Source: Mycobacteriaceae bacterium | GTDB taxonomy: Bacteria; Actinomycetota; Actinomycetes; Mycobacteriales; Mycobacteriaceae | Direction of reading: 5' to 3' | Assembly: GCA_019242135.1 (NCBI GenBank) | Contig: JAFAWC010000046.1 | Span: 1-12,051, forward strand | Length of the DNA stretch: 12,051 nucleotides | Shown: positions 1 through 7,034 of the stretch, piece by piece | How positions within the stretch are numbered: the first letter of the stretch is position 1 | How the letters are laid out: every line of letters starts with the position of its first letter | Notes under the pieces: model-generated | Told to the model about the DNA's origin: nothing | Database searches by the model: none | What the model saw: the letters and a program-made list of their open reading frames with translations, nothing else | Program-made: the position numbers and the translations under genes

Positions 1-319
1 GGCGGTACAACCGCGTACAGCGCGCCATGAGCCAGCCGCCCCAACTGCGGCCGGGCAACCATGATTCGATGCCGGCCGCGGTGCCGGCGAAGAAGAACAG
101 CGGCATGATCTGCAGCACCCACGTCAGTGCCCCGAACGCGGGCAGCGCCTCGAGCAGGTTGCCCCACACGAACACGCCGTTGCGAATGGTGCTGACCGCC
201 ATGATCGTGTGGCCGAGCACCACCGCGACCAGTGACACGATGCGGATCACGTCGATCGCGCGGTCGCGGCCGGACGGCGTCTGCGCCGCGATCTCGGCCG
301 GGCTGGGGAACAGCGTCAC
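1..319 (-). CDS. Acyltransferase-3 family membrane protein, N-terminal part (runs off left edge)
   Basis: This minus-strand frame is open from a GTG at 319 to the window edge and gives about 106 residues. It shows the acyltransferase-3 N-terminus: an R-x3-ID-x2-R motif (about residues 18-26) leading into a first membrane helix ending in a Gly-His pair at residues 36-37, then a second helix with the run PLFFFAG (73-79), followed by a basic loop ending in RLYR. In this family the conserved His of helix 1 is thought to be catalytic, and members O-acylate sugars, lipids or glycans at the inner membrane; the substrate here cannot be told. The GTG lies 10 bases after the stop of the MFS gene on the same strand, so the two are probably one operon. 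The start has no clear Shine-Dalgarno and the C-terminal two thirds are outside the window. Confidence 0.8.
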   Translation of the reverse strand, partial: MTLFPSPAEIAAQTPSGRDRAIDVIRIVSLVAVVLGHTIMAVSTIRNGVFVWGNLLEALPAFGALTWVLQIMPLFFFAGTAAGIESWLPGRSWGGWLMARCTRLYR

Positions 320-329
320 GGAGCCGAAT

Positions 330-1514
330 CTACCGGTGCGCTGCCCTGTGCTCGTGCACCAAAATTGCGCCCAGGCACAGCGCGGCCAGTGCCGAGATCG
401 CCAGTGCGAACACGATGCCCGCGGTGCGCAGCCCCCACGCCTCGGCGGCCAGGCCCTCGCCGACCACCGGAAGCGAGATCGCGATGTAGGCGACGACGAA
501 GTAGGTGGAGCTGACCTCCGCGCGCCGGTCCGGTGGCGACTGCTCGGCGACCGCAGCCAGACCGCGGCTGAAGCTGATACCTTGGCCGGCACCCGCGACT
601 ACTGCGCCGATGATCAGCAGGGTGAGGCTCGAAAAATGAAGAGCGCCAGCGATGATCAGCATTCCAGCCACGAGCACACCGCATCCGATTGCGACAGCGC
701 GGTTGGCGTCGATCCGCCCGGATACCAACTGGGCGCACGCGGAGGAAGCCGAGATCGAGCAGACAATCGCACCGGCAACCGCGTGGTTGCCGATGCCGAT
801 GATGCCGGCGAGGAACGACGGCGACACGGCGTTGAACAGACCGAGCACCGCAAAGCCGGCGAACGCCGCGGTGGCGGCGATGACGAACACCGGTCGCACC
901 TGCGCAGGTACCGAGAGCCGCTGGAACCCGATGCGGCCGCCGCGCGGGCTGGTCTCGGGTGCGATCACCACCGATACCGCGGCCAGGGCCATCAGCGCGA
1001 TGTGAACGACAAACGAAAGCGTTAACGGCGCAGGCGCATACTGCACCAGCAACCCGGCCACTAACGGTCCCAGCCCCAAACCACCGATGTTGGCCACTGT
1101 CGCGATCGCCGCGGCGCGGTCCCGCCAGGCCGGCGGTGCTGCCTCGATGACGGCTACGGTCGCCGTGCCGGTGGCCACGCCGGCCGACAAGCCGGATAAG
1201 AGCCGACCGAGCATCAGGTCGTCGACACCGGTCGCGGCGATGAATGCGCCCGCGCTGCCCAGCGCGAAAGCGATTGCCAGCAGCAACATTGGGCGCCGGC
1301 CGACGGTGTCGGACCAGCGGCCGAACACCAGCAGTGCGGCCAGCACACCGCCCGCGTATATCGCGAACACCACGGTGGTGGTCAGGACCGAGAAATGCAT
1401 CCGCGCCGAATACAGCGCGTACATCGGTGTGGGCAGCGTGGTGCCCACCATGATCGCGGTGAATGAGTAAGCGAGGAGGCCGAAGGCCAGTCTCTTGCGC
1501 CAGCTGAAGGGCAC
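330..1514 (-). CDS. Major facilitator superfamily transporter
   Basis: The 394-residue product is almost entirely hydrophobic helices, about twelve, the usual size for a 12-TM MFS carrier. The loop between helices 2 and 3 carries the MFS signature motif A as GRWSDTVGRRP (residues 65-75), with the conserved Asp69 and Arg residues. A Gly/Ala-rich helix around GRLLSGLSAGVATGTAT fits motif B/C-type helices seen in drug-proton antiporters. It is therefore a probable inner-membrane secondary transporter, perhaps an efflux pump; the substrate is not predictable. The GTG start at 1514 is preceded by a possible -10 (TACGAT) only five bases away, so a leaderless start is possible, although helix 1 begins almost at once. 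Downstream, the acyltransferase starts 10 bases after the TAG stop. Upstream, the broken nitroreductase ends 63 bases away on the same strand. Confidence 0.88.
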   Translation of the reverse strand: MPFSWRKRLAFGLLAYSFTAIMVGTTLPTPMYALYSARMHFSVLTTTVVFAIYAGGVLAALLVFGRWSDTVGRRPMLLLAIAFALGSAGAFIAATGVDDLMLGRLLSGLSAGVATGTATVAVIEAAPPAWRDRAAAIATVANIGGLGLGPLVAGLLVQYAPAPLTLSFVVHIALMALAAVSVVIAPETSPRGGRIGFQRLSVPAQVRPVFVIAATAAFAGFAVLGLFNAVSPSFLAGIIGIGNHAVAGAIVCSISASSACAQLVSGRIDANRAVAIGCGVLVAGMLIIAGALHFSSLTLLIIGAVVAGAGQGISFSRGLAAVAEQSPPDRRAEVSSTYFVVAYIAISLPVVGEGLAAEAWGLRTAGIVFALAISALAALCLGAILVHEHRAAHR

Positions 1515-1519
1515 AGTCG

Positions 1520-1525
1520 ATCGTA
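1520..1525 (-). promoter_or_regulatory. Possible -10 box before the MFS gene (TACGAT)
   Basis: TACGAT fits the mycobacterial TANNNT consensus and lies five bases before the GTG start at 1514. That would give a leaderless or near-leaderless transcript. No clear -35 was seen. This is inference from position only. Confidence 0.3.
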
Positions 1526-1577
1526 GGGCACTCGGGCGGCGAACCGCGGGCGGGACGGCTATCGGCGTCGACCTCAG

Positions 1578-2236
1578 CTACAGAAACGCTCGATTGCCGT
1601 ATTTGTCGAGCGAGACGAGCTCTCCAACTGGCCGACGCGTCGTCGGACCGTATTTGCCAATCGGCCAGCCAAGCGGGATTACCGCACAGGGAGTGACATT
1701 CCACGGCAGCCCGAGGGCTCGCCTTGCCAGCAGCTTGTCCACAGCGGCAGCGTGATCAATGCCGCACCCAGCCCGGCCGCACGTGCCGCCAGCAAGAGGT
1801 TCTGCACCGCCGGATAAATGGAACCGTAGGCGCTGCTGGCCGCCGCCGACGGCCAAGGTGCAACGACACCTTTCAGGCATGCCACCACAACGACGGGAAT
1901 GTCGTCGAAATGGTCCGCCTGCCACTTGGCGGCCTTCAGTATCCGGAGCATCTTGTCGTCACCGCGGCGCTCGAGGACGCGGCTCCCAATCGCGCTGTAC
2001 ACGTTGAATGCGCGGCGATTCAATCGACCAAGTTGCGCGACAACTTTGCGGTCCTTGACGACGATGAACTCCCAATTTTGCGCGTTTGAGCCAGTCGGCG
2101 CCTTCATCGCCAGTTCGCGAAGGTGCAGCACCAGTGAGTCGTCGACCGGGTCACTCTTGATCCGACGGATAGCACGTTGAGTACGCATCGCCTCTTCGAG
2201 CGGCATTGTTAAGGGTTCCTGCTGAGTCATGACCAT
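1578..2236 (-). pseudogene. Nitroreductase-family flavoprotein gene, broken by a frameshift near 1735-1745
   Basis: The first frame (ATG 2236, or ATG 2230 which is better spaced from a GGAA) gives a nitroreductase fold: an N-terminal RAIRRIKSDPV phosphate-binding region, then APTGSNAQNWEFIVV (residues 46-60), typical of FMN/NAD(P)H nitroreductases, and a central YPAVQNLLLAARAAGLGAAL helix. After ITLPLW (to residue 166) this frame degenerates and stops at 1679. The neighbouring frame continues the family: DKLLARRALGLPWNV, then PLGWPIGKYGPTTRRPVGE, a normal nitroreductase C-terminus, to a TAG at 1578. Joined, the protein would be about 219 residues, the usual length. A one-base loss or equivalent indel is needed. 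Either the gene is a recent pseudogene or there is a sequencing error; nothing in the sequence suggests programmed slippage. Intact relatives are FMN-dependent oxidoreductases of nitro or quinone-like compounds. Confidence 0.8.
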
Positions 2237-2371
2237 GATTCCAACACGGCCGGGGCCTGCCTAGAGGCTCTCTCGGTGAATGATTAGTCGACTGGCGACC
2301 ACAGCACGCAGGCAATCGGTCGGATGACTTGAGGCGCTACATCTGGGTAGTAGTCGCTGGCCGCTTCCCGG

Positions 2372-3040
2372 CTAGAGTCGCCCAGCGATGAAGCTGGCGG
2401 CCTGCTCCACCAGTCCGGAGCCGAGGTATGAGGGTTGCAGATGCGACGGCCAATTCAAGCCTCGCCCACAGATGGGGTCGCCGTCCGCGCACTGGTCGAT
2501 CGTCTTCCCGGCAAAGGCGGGGGCCGGGCCGAGTCGCTTGGTGCCGTTACCGAACAACGCGACCGCTGCGATGTGCTGATCCAGGCCCGGCGGCAGCGGG
2601 TTGGTGAACCCGAATGCCGGATAATTCACCCCGGTCACGAGATCAGCGGCCACGGCACCCAGTGAATAGCCGCCGAGCACCATGCGGGTGTTCGGACAAC
2701 TTCCCGCCATGGCTTGAACGTGGGCGCTCATATCGTTGGCGCCGCTGGCAGCGCTCAAGTCGGCGGGATAGTTGACTCCATACACCCCGACTGACACCCG
2801 CACCTTGGAGCGCAGCGAATTGACGAGTGCATCGCCGACTGCGCCGACGCCGGGTGGTTCCTCTCGGCCGCGAGCGAAAACCACTTCTGCATCTGGGCAT
2901 GCCGCCGATGCCGCCGGAATCAGCGCCGTCGTCGAAAAGGGCGTCGCTACCGGGGCAATCTCCAAAACCGCGGCGAGCGGGGCGGCGGCCGCCAGGCGGA
3001 GGACAGGGTGGGCCCGTCGTGTTGTCGCGACAGGCCTCAT
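2372..3040 (-). CDS. Secreted cutinase-family serine esterase (Culp-like)
   Basis: The 222-residue product begins with a basic stretch and a hydrophobic Ala-rich signal peptide (about residues 1-47, Ala-Ser-Ala-Ala before Cys48). The mature part is a cutinase alpha/beta-hydrolase: GGYSLGA holds the nucleophile Ser126; CADGDPIC holds the catalytic Asp188 between Cys184 and Cys191; PSHLQPSY holds the catalytic His200. Cys48 and Cys115 match the other conserved cutinase disulfide. Length and motif order agree with mycobacterial cutinase-like proteins, which are secreted or wall-associated esterases and lipases acting on medium-chain esters or, in some cases, phospholipids. The usual GYSQG is GYSLG here. 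The ATG at 3040 is the natural start; a TAATCT sequence lies just upstream but too close for a leaderless start. Both neighbours are on the same strand with gaps over 130 bases, so it is probably transcribed alone. Confidence 0.9.
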   Translation of the reverse strand: MRPVATTRRAHPVLRLAAAAPLAAVLEIAPVATPFSTTALIPAASAACPDAEVVFARGREEPPGVGAVGDALVNSLRSKVRVSVGVYGVNYPADLSAASGANDMSAHVQAMAGSCPNTRMVLGGYSLGAVAADLVTGVNYPAFGFTNPLPPGLDQHIAAVALFGNGTKRLGPAPAFAGKTIDQCADGDPICGRGLNWPSHLQPSYLGSGLVEQAASFIAGRL

Positions 3041-3084
3041 AGAGATTATTCGGGCTACGAGTGCCGTACGTTACGTCGTGCTCG

Positions 3085-3101
3085 GAGCTGCGGCGCAGCT
3101 C
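3085..3101. promoter_or_regulatory. 17-base palindrome upstream of the cutinase gene
   Basis: GAGCTGCG and CGCAGCTC form perfect 8-base arms around a single central G, 45 bases upstream of the cutinase ATG. It could be an operator for a dimeric regulator or a chance GC-rich hairpin. No regulator gene is adjacent. Confidence 0.25.
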
Positions 3102-3130
3102 GCTCAGGCTGGTCGCGGCGCACCCGAGCC

Positions 3131-3255
3131 ACCAACAATCGGTGCAGTAACGAGAATCCTTTCACTCTTTGTCACCGGCGTGCTGCTCGACGACCCGTAG
3201 ACGACTGCAACCATTGAGACTGCCGTCGGTGGCTTTCACAGTCGCGATCGGGGCA
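3131..3255 (+). pseudogene. Relic 1 of an HhH-GPD gene 5' region
   Basis: Bases 3152-3191 align to 7086-7124 inside the intact HhH-GPD gene with 35 matches, 4 mismatches and one extra T. The encoded series E-N-P-F-T-L, then (after the frameshift) V-T-G-V-L-L-D, mirrors A-N-P-F-A-L-V-I-G-M-L-L-D. Similarity resumes downstream as T-I-E-T-A-V-G-G against P-M-E-T-A-F-A-G, with an in-frame TAG at 3198 between. Upstream, ACC-AAC-AAT is similar to ACC-GGT-AAT of the intact gene with about 12 bases missing. The fragment covers only the first quarter of the gene, is frameshifted and stopped, and cannot code. It lies between two minus-strand genes; its outer limits are approximate. Confidence 0.7.
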
Positions 3256-3261
3256 CAGGTT

Positions 3262-4305
3262 TCAGCGTTTGGTTTTTTCTTCCAGATACGGGGCTAACCC
3301 GAATTTCTCGACGAGCGCCAGCGAATCCACTTCCGAGACCCTAAATTCGGGTTTCTTCTTCTCCATAGGCACCTTGCCGCGCCACGCGCGACGAGTTTCG
3401 ATGGTCAGTGGTAGCAAACCGGGAACACCCACGACAAGGACCGGCATGTTGTACGAACCCTCGGGATCAACCACCTTGTAATTTGCCGCTGTCGCTGTCA
3501 CCCGCGACCGCGAAGCCGAGGCGACGAGCGCATTGGTGTTCGGGTCGATCACCCGGATGGCATCTGCACCCAGGTCAATGGCTAGGCGTGGTTGCGGCGT
3601 TTGTTGTTTTCGTCGAAATGCGAACGGCCCCATCGGTTCGGGAGGCGGATACAGCAGACAGCGAAGCGGCTCGCCCGGTGCAGGCCCGCGTACATCCAAC
3701 CCAGATCGGCGGGCGGCCATGGTGAGAACCTCATCGAAGTCTGCGGCCTGCAACCATCCGTCGACGCGGCCGGCGGGCGGCGCTTGCAGCGGCGTTGCGG
3801 TCCCTAGCTGATGATCTCGTCCGCCGAGAACAAGGCGGTGCGGGCCGCACTGCAGGTGAAGCGCCGTACCCGACAGCGTGGGTTGCAGCCCGTGAGCCCA
3901 CAGGCCCAGCTTCGCGTCCTTGAATGAAAAGACCTCACCCGGCTTCTTATCGACGGTCAGGCCGTCGCTCGTGACGCAAATGCGGATCTTGTTGTTCCAG
4001 CCCCACCAGCGAACGCCGAGGACACCAAAAAGAGTTAGCCCGACAGCCACGCCGACGAGGACCACCCAGCCAAGGGTTCGCGCGGAAGGAACCGCGAACA
4101 TCACCGCGAACACCGCCACAAGCGCTGTCCACAACCCGTAAGTGCAGATGAGGAGCCAAGTCGCCATCCGCGGGGTGGTTGCCACGAAACGGCGCGGCTC
4201 AGCCGTGCGGTCCGGGCGTGCCGGCGGCAGATCTGCACGCCGTTTCTGCGGGGCAAGTTGACGTTCAAGCTCAGCGATGCGTTGCTCGGCGTCGTCCTGA
4301 TCCAT
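3262..4305 (-). CDS. Two-TM membrane protein of unknown function
   Basis: I do not recognise a characterised family. From the ATG at 4305 the product has 347 residues. It starts with MDQDDAEQRIAELERQLA, a short charged helix of a kind common in mycobacterial membrane proteins, then a basic Pro-rich linker. Two membrane helices follow at about residues 48-72 and 78-98. The long C-terminal part, starting NKIRICVTSDGLTV, is soluble, rich in beta-strand-like segments and basic at the end. It may be a PH-like or sensor domain, which is a guess. The frame is open further to an ATG at 4374, but those extra 23 codons are antisense to relic 2 and have no helix or motif, so 4305 is preferred. The stop at 3262 lies just past relic 1. 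It is divergent from the sulfatase and followed on the same strand by the cutinase. Confidence 0.75.
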   Translation of the reverse strand: MDQDDAEQRIAELERQLAPQKRRADLPPARPDRTAEPRRFVATTPRMATWLLICTYGLWTALVAVFAVMFAVPSARTLGWVVLVGVAVGLTLFGVLGVRWWGWNNKIRICVTSDGLTVDKKPGEVFSFKDAKLGLWAHGLQPTLSGTALHLQCGPHRLVLGGRDHQLGTATPLQAPPAGRVDGWLQAADFDEVLTMAARRSGLDVRGPAPGEPLRCLLYPPPEPMGPFAFRRKQQTPQPRLAIDLGADAIRVIDPNTNALVASASRSRVTATAANYKVVDPEGSYNMPVLVVGVPGLLPLTIETRRAWRGKVPMEKKKPEFRVSEVDSLALVEKFGLAPYLEEKTKR

Positions 4306-4333
4306 CAGCAAATGATCCCACCCGGTTGCCACG

Positions 4334-4418
4334 GGTGCAGTACCTGCTGGATGAGAACCCTTTAGCTCTTTCATAGGTGCACTGCTGGACCGGCAGTTGC
4401 CGGTGTCGACGGCCCTTC
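4334..4418 (+). pseudogene. Relic 2 of an HhH-GPD gene 5' region
   Basis: Bases 4344-4415 align with 7077-7149 of the intact HhH-GPD gene at roughly three quarters identity with one missing base. Restoring one base after 4370 gives L-L-D-E-N-P-L-A-L-x-I-G-A-L-L-D-R-Q-L-P-V-S-T-A-L against L-L-D-A-N-P-F-A-L-V-I-G-M-L-L-D-Q-Q-V-P-M-E-T-A-F. After this the frame meets TAA at 4421 and similarity is lost. As it stands the frame hits TAG at 4374. It shares the lead-in GGTGCAGTA with relic 1, and it is clearly more diverged from the intact gene. It is non-coding now and lies in the divergent gap before the sulfatase. Confidence 0.7.
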
Positions 4419-4507
4419 CATAACCAGGTGCCCCGATTACCGGTGGGAAGCCCAGCGACGGGAAGTTTGCGTCCTCCGGTATCGGTGCGAAGAGGGCCTC
4501 GGAGTCC

Positions 4508-4513
4508 TAGAGT
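4508..4513 (+). promoter_or_regulatory. Possible -10 box of the sulfatase gene (TAGAGT)
   Basis: TAGAGT fits TANNNT and would start a transcript near 4520, leaving a leader of about 33 bases that contains the Shine-Dalgarno GAAGGA. No good -35 is visible 16-18 bases upstream. Confidence 0.35.
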
Positions 4514-4541
4514 TGACTCGGCGGCTCGCTGCAATGCGCCC

Positions 4542-4547
4542 GAAGGA
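4542..4547 (+). promoter_or_regulatory. Ribosome binding site of the sulfatase gene (GAAGGA)
   Basis: GAAGGA lies five bases before the ATG at 4553, good spacing for a Shine-Dalgarno. It favours this ATG over the ATG at 4548, which the site would be too close to. Confidence 0.6.
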
Positions 4548-4552
4548 ATGAC

Positions 4553-6913
4553 ATGACTTCACGTTCTCATCTGCCGATTCCCAGCTCTCCCCGTAAGGGG
4601 TTGATTACCTATGACGCGAAGGATCCGGACACGTCCTATCCGCCGATTGAGCAGCTCCGTCCACCCGAGGGTGCTCCCAACGTTTTGCTGATTCTGCTTG
4701 ATGATGTCGGGTTCGGCGCGGCCAGTGCATTCGGGGGTCCGTGCCAGACGCCAACGGCGGAGCGTCTGGCGTCTCAGGGATTGCGGTACAACAGGTTCCA
4801 CACGACCGCGTTGTGTTCACCCACGCGACAGGCGCTGTTAACCGGTCGGAATCATCACTCCGTGGGAATGGGCGGAATCACAGAGATCGCTACAGGCGCA
4901 CCTGGTTACAGCTCGGTGTTGCCCAACACGATGTCGCCCGTCGCTCGCACTCTCAAGCTCAACGGCTACAACACGGCCCAGTTCGGCAAGTGCCACGAGG
5001 TGCCGGTGTGGGAGACGAGCCCGGTCGGGCCGTTCGACTCGTGGCCCACGGGCGGCGGCGGCTTCGAATACTTCTACGGCTTTATCGGCGGCGAGGCCAA
5101 CCAGTGGTATCCGACATTGTATGAGGGCACCATGCCTGTCGAGGTCGACCGGACACCCGAAGAGGGCTACCACTTCATGGCGGACATGACCGACAAGGCG
5201 ATCGCCTGGATCGGTCAGCAGCAGGCGCTTGCGCCCGACAAGCCTTTCTTTGTGTACTTCGCGCCGGGCGCCACTCACGCCCCGCACCATGTGCCGAAGG
5301 AGTGGGCGGAGAAGTACAGGGGCAGGTTCGATGCGGGGTGGGACACGCTGCGCGAGCAGACTTTCGCTCGACAGAAAGAGCTCGGCGTGATACCGGCAGA
5401 GTGCGAACTCACCGCCCGCCACGGCGAAATACCAGCGTGGGACGACATGCCGGAGGACCTCAAGCCGGTGCTGCGCCGCCAAATGGAAATCTACGCAGCC
5501 TTTCTCGAATACACCGACCACCACGTTGGCCGCCTGATCGACACACTGGAGCGACTCGGCGTTCTCGACGACACGCTTGTCTACTACATCATCGGTGACA
5601 ACGGGGCCTCCGCCGAGGGCACGGTGAACGGAACGTTCAACGAGATGCTGCCCTTCAACGGCATGGAAGGAATCGAAACACCGCAGTTCATGATCGACCG
5701 GCTCGACGAGTTCGGCGGTCCAGAGTCCTACAACCATTACGCGGTGGGCTGGGCGCACGCCATGGACACCCCCTACCAATGGACGAAGCAGGTGGCGTCG
5801 CACTGGGGCGGCACCCGCAACGGCACGATCGTCCACTGGCCTCGGCACATCACGGCCAAGGGCGAGATGCGCTGGCAGTTCCACCACGTCATCGACATCG
5901 CGCCGACGATACTGGAGGTCGCGGGCCTGCCCGAGCCGCTGTTCGTCAACGGTGTGGCACAGGACCCCATCGAGGGCGTCAGCATGTCGTACTCATTCAA
6001 CGAGGGAAACGCACCGGACCGGCACACGACACAGTATTTCGAAATGCTGGGTAACCGCGGGATCTACCACAGGGGATGGACTGCGGTGACGAAACATGGA
6101 ACGCCGTGGCAGCTCGTCGGCCAGGCGAAACCGGCGTTCGACGACGACGTGTGGGAACTTTACGACACCACCACCGACTGGTCGCAGGCAAAAGATCTGT
6201 CGAAGGAGATGCCCGAGAAGCTGCACGAGTTGCAGCGGCTGTGGCTGATCGAGGCCACGCGCTACAACGTGCTTCCGCTGGACGACGACACGGCCAGCAG
6301 GCTCAACTCCGACTTGGCTGGCAGACCAGTATTGATCAAGGGCGATACCCAACTGCTGTTCGCCGGAATGGGCCACCTGTCCGAGAATTGCGTTCTCAAC
6401 TTGAAAAACAAGTCGCACTCAGTAACCGCCGAGATCGAGGTGCCCGAAACGGGCGCAGAAGGAGTGATCATTGCCCAGGGTGCCAACATCGGTGGCTGGA
6501 GCCTGTACGCCAAGGACGGCAAGCTGAAGTACTGCTACAACCTGGGTGGCATCAAGCACTACTTCGTGGAGTCCGATCGACCCTTACCCCCCGGTGAGCA
6601 TCAGGTCCGCATGGAGTTCGACTACACCGGCGGCGGCATGGGCAAGGGTGGCACGGTCACCCTTTACACCGACGGACAGAGGGTGGGAGAAGGTGCGGTG
6701 GAGGCCACCCTAGCGATCGTCTTTTCCGCCGATGACGGCTGCGACGTGGGGCGCGACGGCGGCGCGGCGGTGTCACCCGACTACCAGGCGGCAAGAAACG
6801 CATTCAACGGCAGAGTGAAAGGTGTCCAGCTCGCCATTGCCGACGCGGCACAAGCGCAAGACCATGTAGTGGCACCCGAGGAAGCACTCCGCATCGCGAT
6901 GGCCCGCCAATAG
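4553..6913 (+). CDS. Arylsulfatase (type I, formylglycine-dependent), AtsA/AtsD-like
   Basis: The 786-residue product is a type I sulfatase, matching the length of the large mycobacterial arylsulfatases. Metal-binding Asp50-Asp51 lie in LLILLDDVGFG. The signature CSPTR begins at Cys88, the residue converted to formylglycine, and continues into LLTGRN. Further active-site elements are GKCHE (145-149), the His in GATHAPHH (239-246), the metal ligands in GDNGAS (348-353) and Lys412 before HWGGTRNG. After about residue 590 comes a separate C-terminal region rich in beta strands (to about 770), possibly a jelly-roll domain. It hydrolyses sulfate esters, with inorganic sulfate as product; the natural substrate is unknown. 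There is no signal peptide, so it is probably cytoplasmic. No formylglycine-generating enzyme gene is in the window. It is transcribed alone, divergent from the unknown membrane protein. In most sulfatases the GKCHE Cys is Trp, but this may be normal in this subfamily. Confidence 0.93.
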   Translation: MTSRSHLPIPSSPRKGLITYDAKDPDTSYPPIEQLRPPEGAPNVLLILLDDVGFGAASAFGGPCQTPTAERLASQGLRYNRFHTTALCSPTRQALLTGRNHHSVGMGGITEIATGAPGYSSVLPNTMSPVARTLKLNGYNTAQFGKCHEVPVWETSPVGPFDSWPTGGGGFEYFYGFIGGEANQWYPTLYEGTMPVEVDRTPEEGYHFMADMTDKAIAWIGQQQALAPDKPFFVYFAPGATHAPHHVPKEWAEKYRGRFDAGWDTLREQTFARQKELGVIPAECELTARHGEIPAWDDMPEDLKPVLRRQMEIYAAFLEYTDHHVGRLIDTLERLGVLDDTLVYYIIGDNGASAEGTVNGTFNEMLPFNGMEGIETPQFMIDRLDEFGGPESYNHYAVGWAHAMDTPYQWTKQVASHWGGTRNGTIVHWPRHITAKGEMRWQFHHVIDIAPTILEVAGLPEPLFVNGVAQDPIEGVSMSYSFNEGNAPDRHTTQYFEMLGNRGIYHRGWTAVTKHGTPWQLVGQAKPAFDDDVWELYDTTTDWSQAKDLSKEMPEKLHELQRLWLIEATRYNVLPLDDDTASRLNSDLAGRPVLIKGDTQLLFAGMGHLSENCVLNLKNKSHSVTAEIEVPETGAEGVIIAQGANIGGWSLYAKDGKLKYCYNLGGIKHYFVESDRPLPPGEHQVRMEFDYTGGGMGKGGTVTLYTDGQRVGEGAVEATLAIVFSADDGCDVGRDGGAAVSPDYQAARNAFNGRVKGVQLAIADAAQAQDHVVAPEEALRIAMARQ

Positions 6914-6976
6914 CCCCGTCAGACCATCGACGGTCGACGGTAATTGTTGGCGAGCAAGGTCTTCCCCCAAATGCTT

Positions 6977-7005
6977 GAGAGCCAAGTAGCGCAGGGCAGG
7001 CTCTC
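6977..7005 (+). terminator. Stem-loop after the sulfatase gene
   Basis: GAGAGCC (6977-6983) pairs perfectly with GGCTCTC (6999-7005) across a 15-base loop, followed by TT. It lies 64 bases after the sulfatase stop and upstream of the -10 of the next gene. It could be a weak terminator; there is no U-tract. Confidence 0.3.
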
Positions 7006-7022
7006 TTCCCAGGGCGCGGTCC

Positions 7023-7028
7023 TAGACT
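7023..7028 (+). promoter_or_regulatory. -10 box of the HhH-GPD gene (TAGACT), leaderless start
   Basis: TAGACT matches TANNNT and ends six bases before the GTG at 7035, so the predicted transcript start coincides with the start codon. No Shine-Dalgarno is present, which agrees with leaderless translation. No clear -35 was seen. Confidence 0.5.
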
Positions 7029-7034
7029 GGCCGA

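Noticed and set aside
316..1704. Long open minus-strand frame of about 460 codons over the MFS gene
   Set aside because: It is Arg/Gly-rich shadow sequence in the wrong frame; the MFS frame has motif A and regular hydrophobic helices.
1578..2236. Programmed ribosomal frameshift in the nitroreductase
   Set aside because: No slippery heptamer or downstream hairpin is evident, and the family does not use frameshifting; a mutation or sequence error is simpler.
4306..4374. N-terminal extension of the membrane protein to ATG 4374
   Set aside because: It is antisense to relic 2, has no Shine-Dalgarno and adds no recognisable segment; MDQDDAEQRIAELERQL is the more natural beginning.
4838..5887. Long antisense open frame inside the sulfatase gene
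   Set aside because: High-GC shadow of a strongly supported sulfatase; no motif and no start signals.
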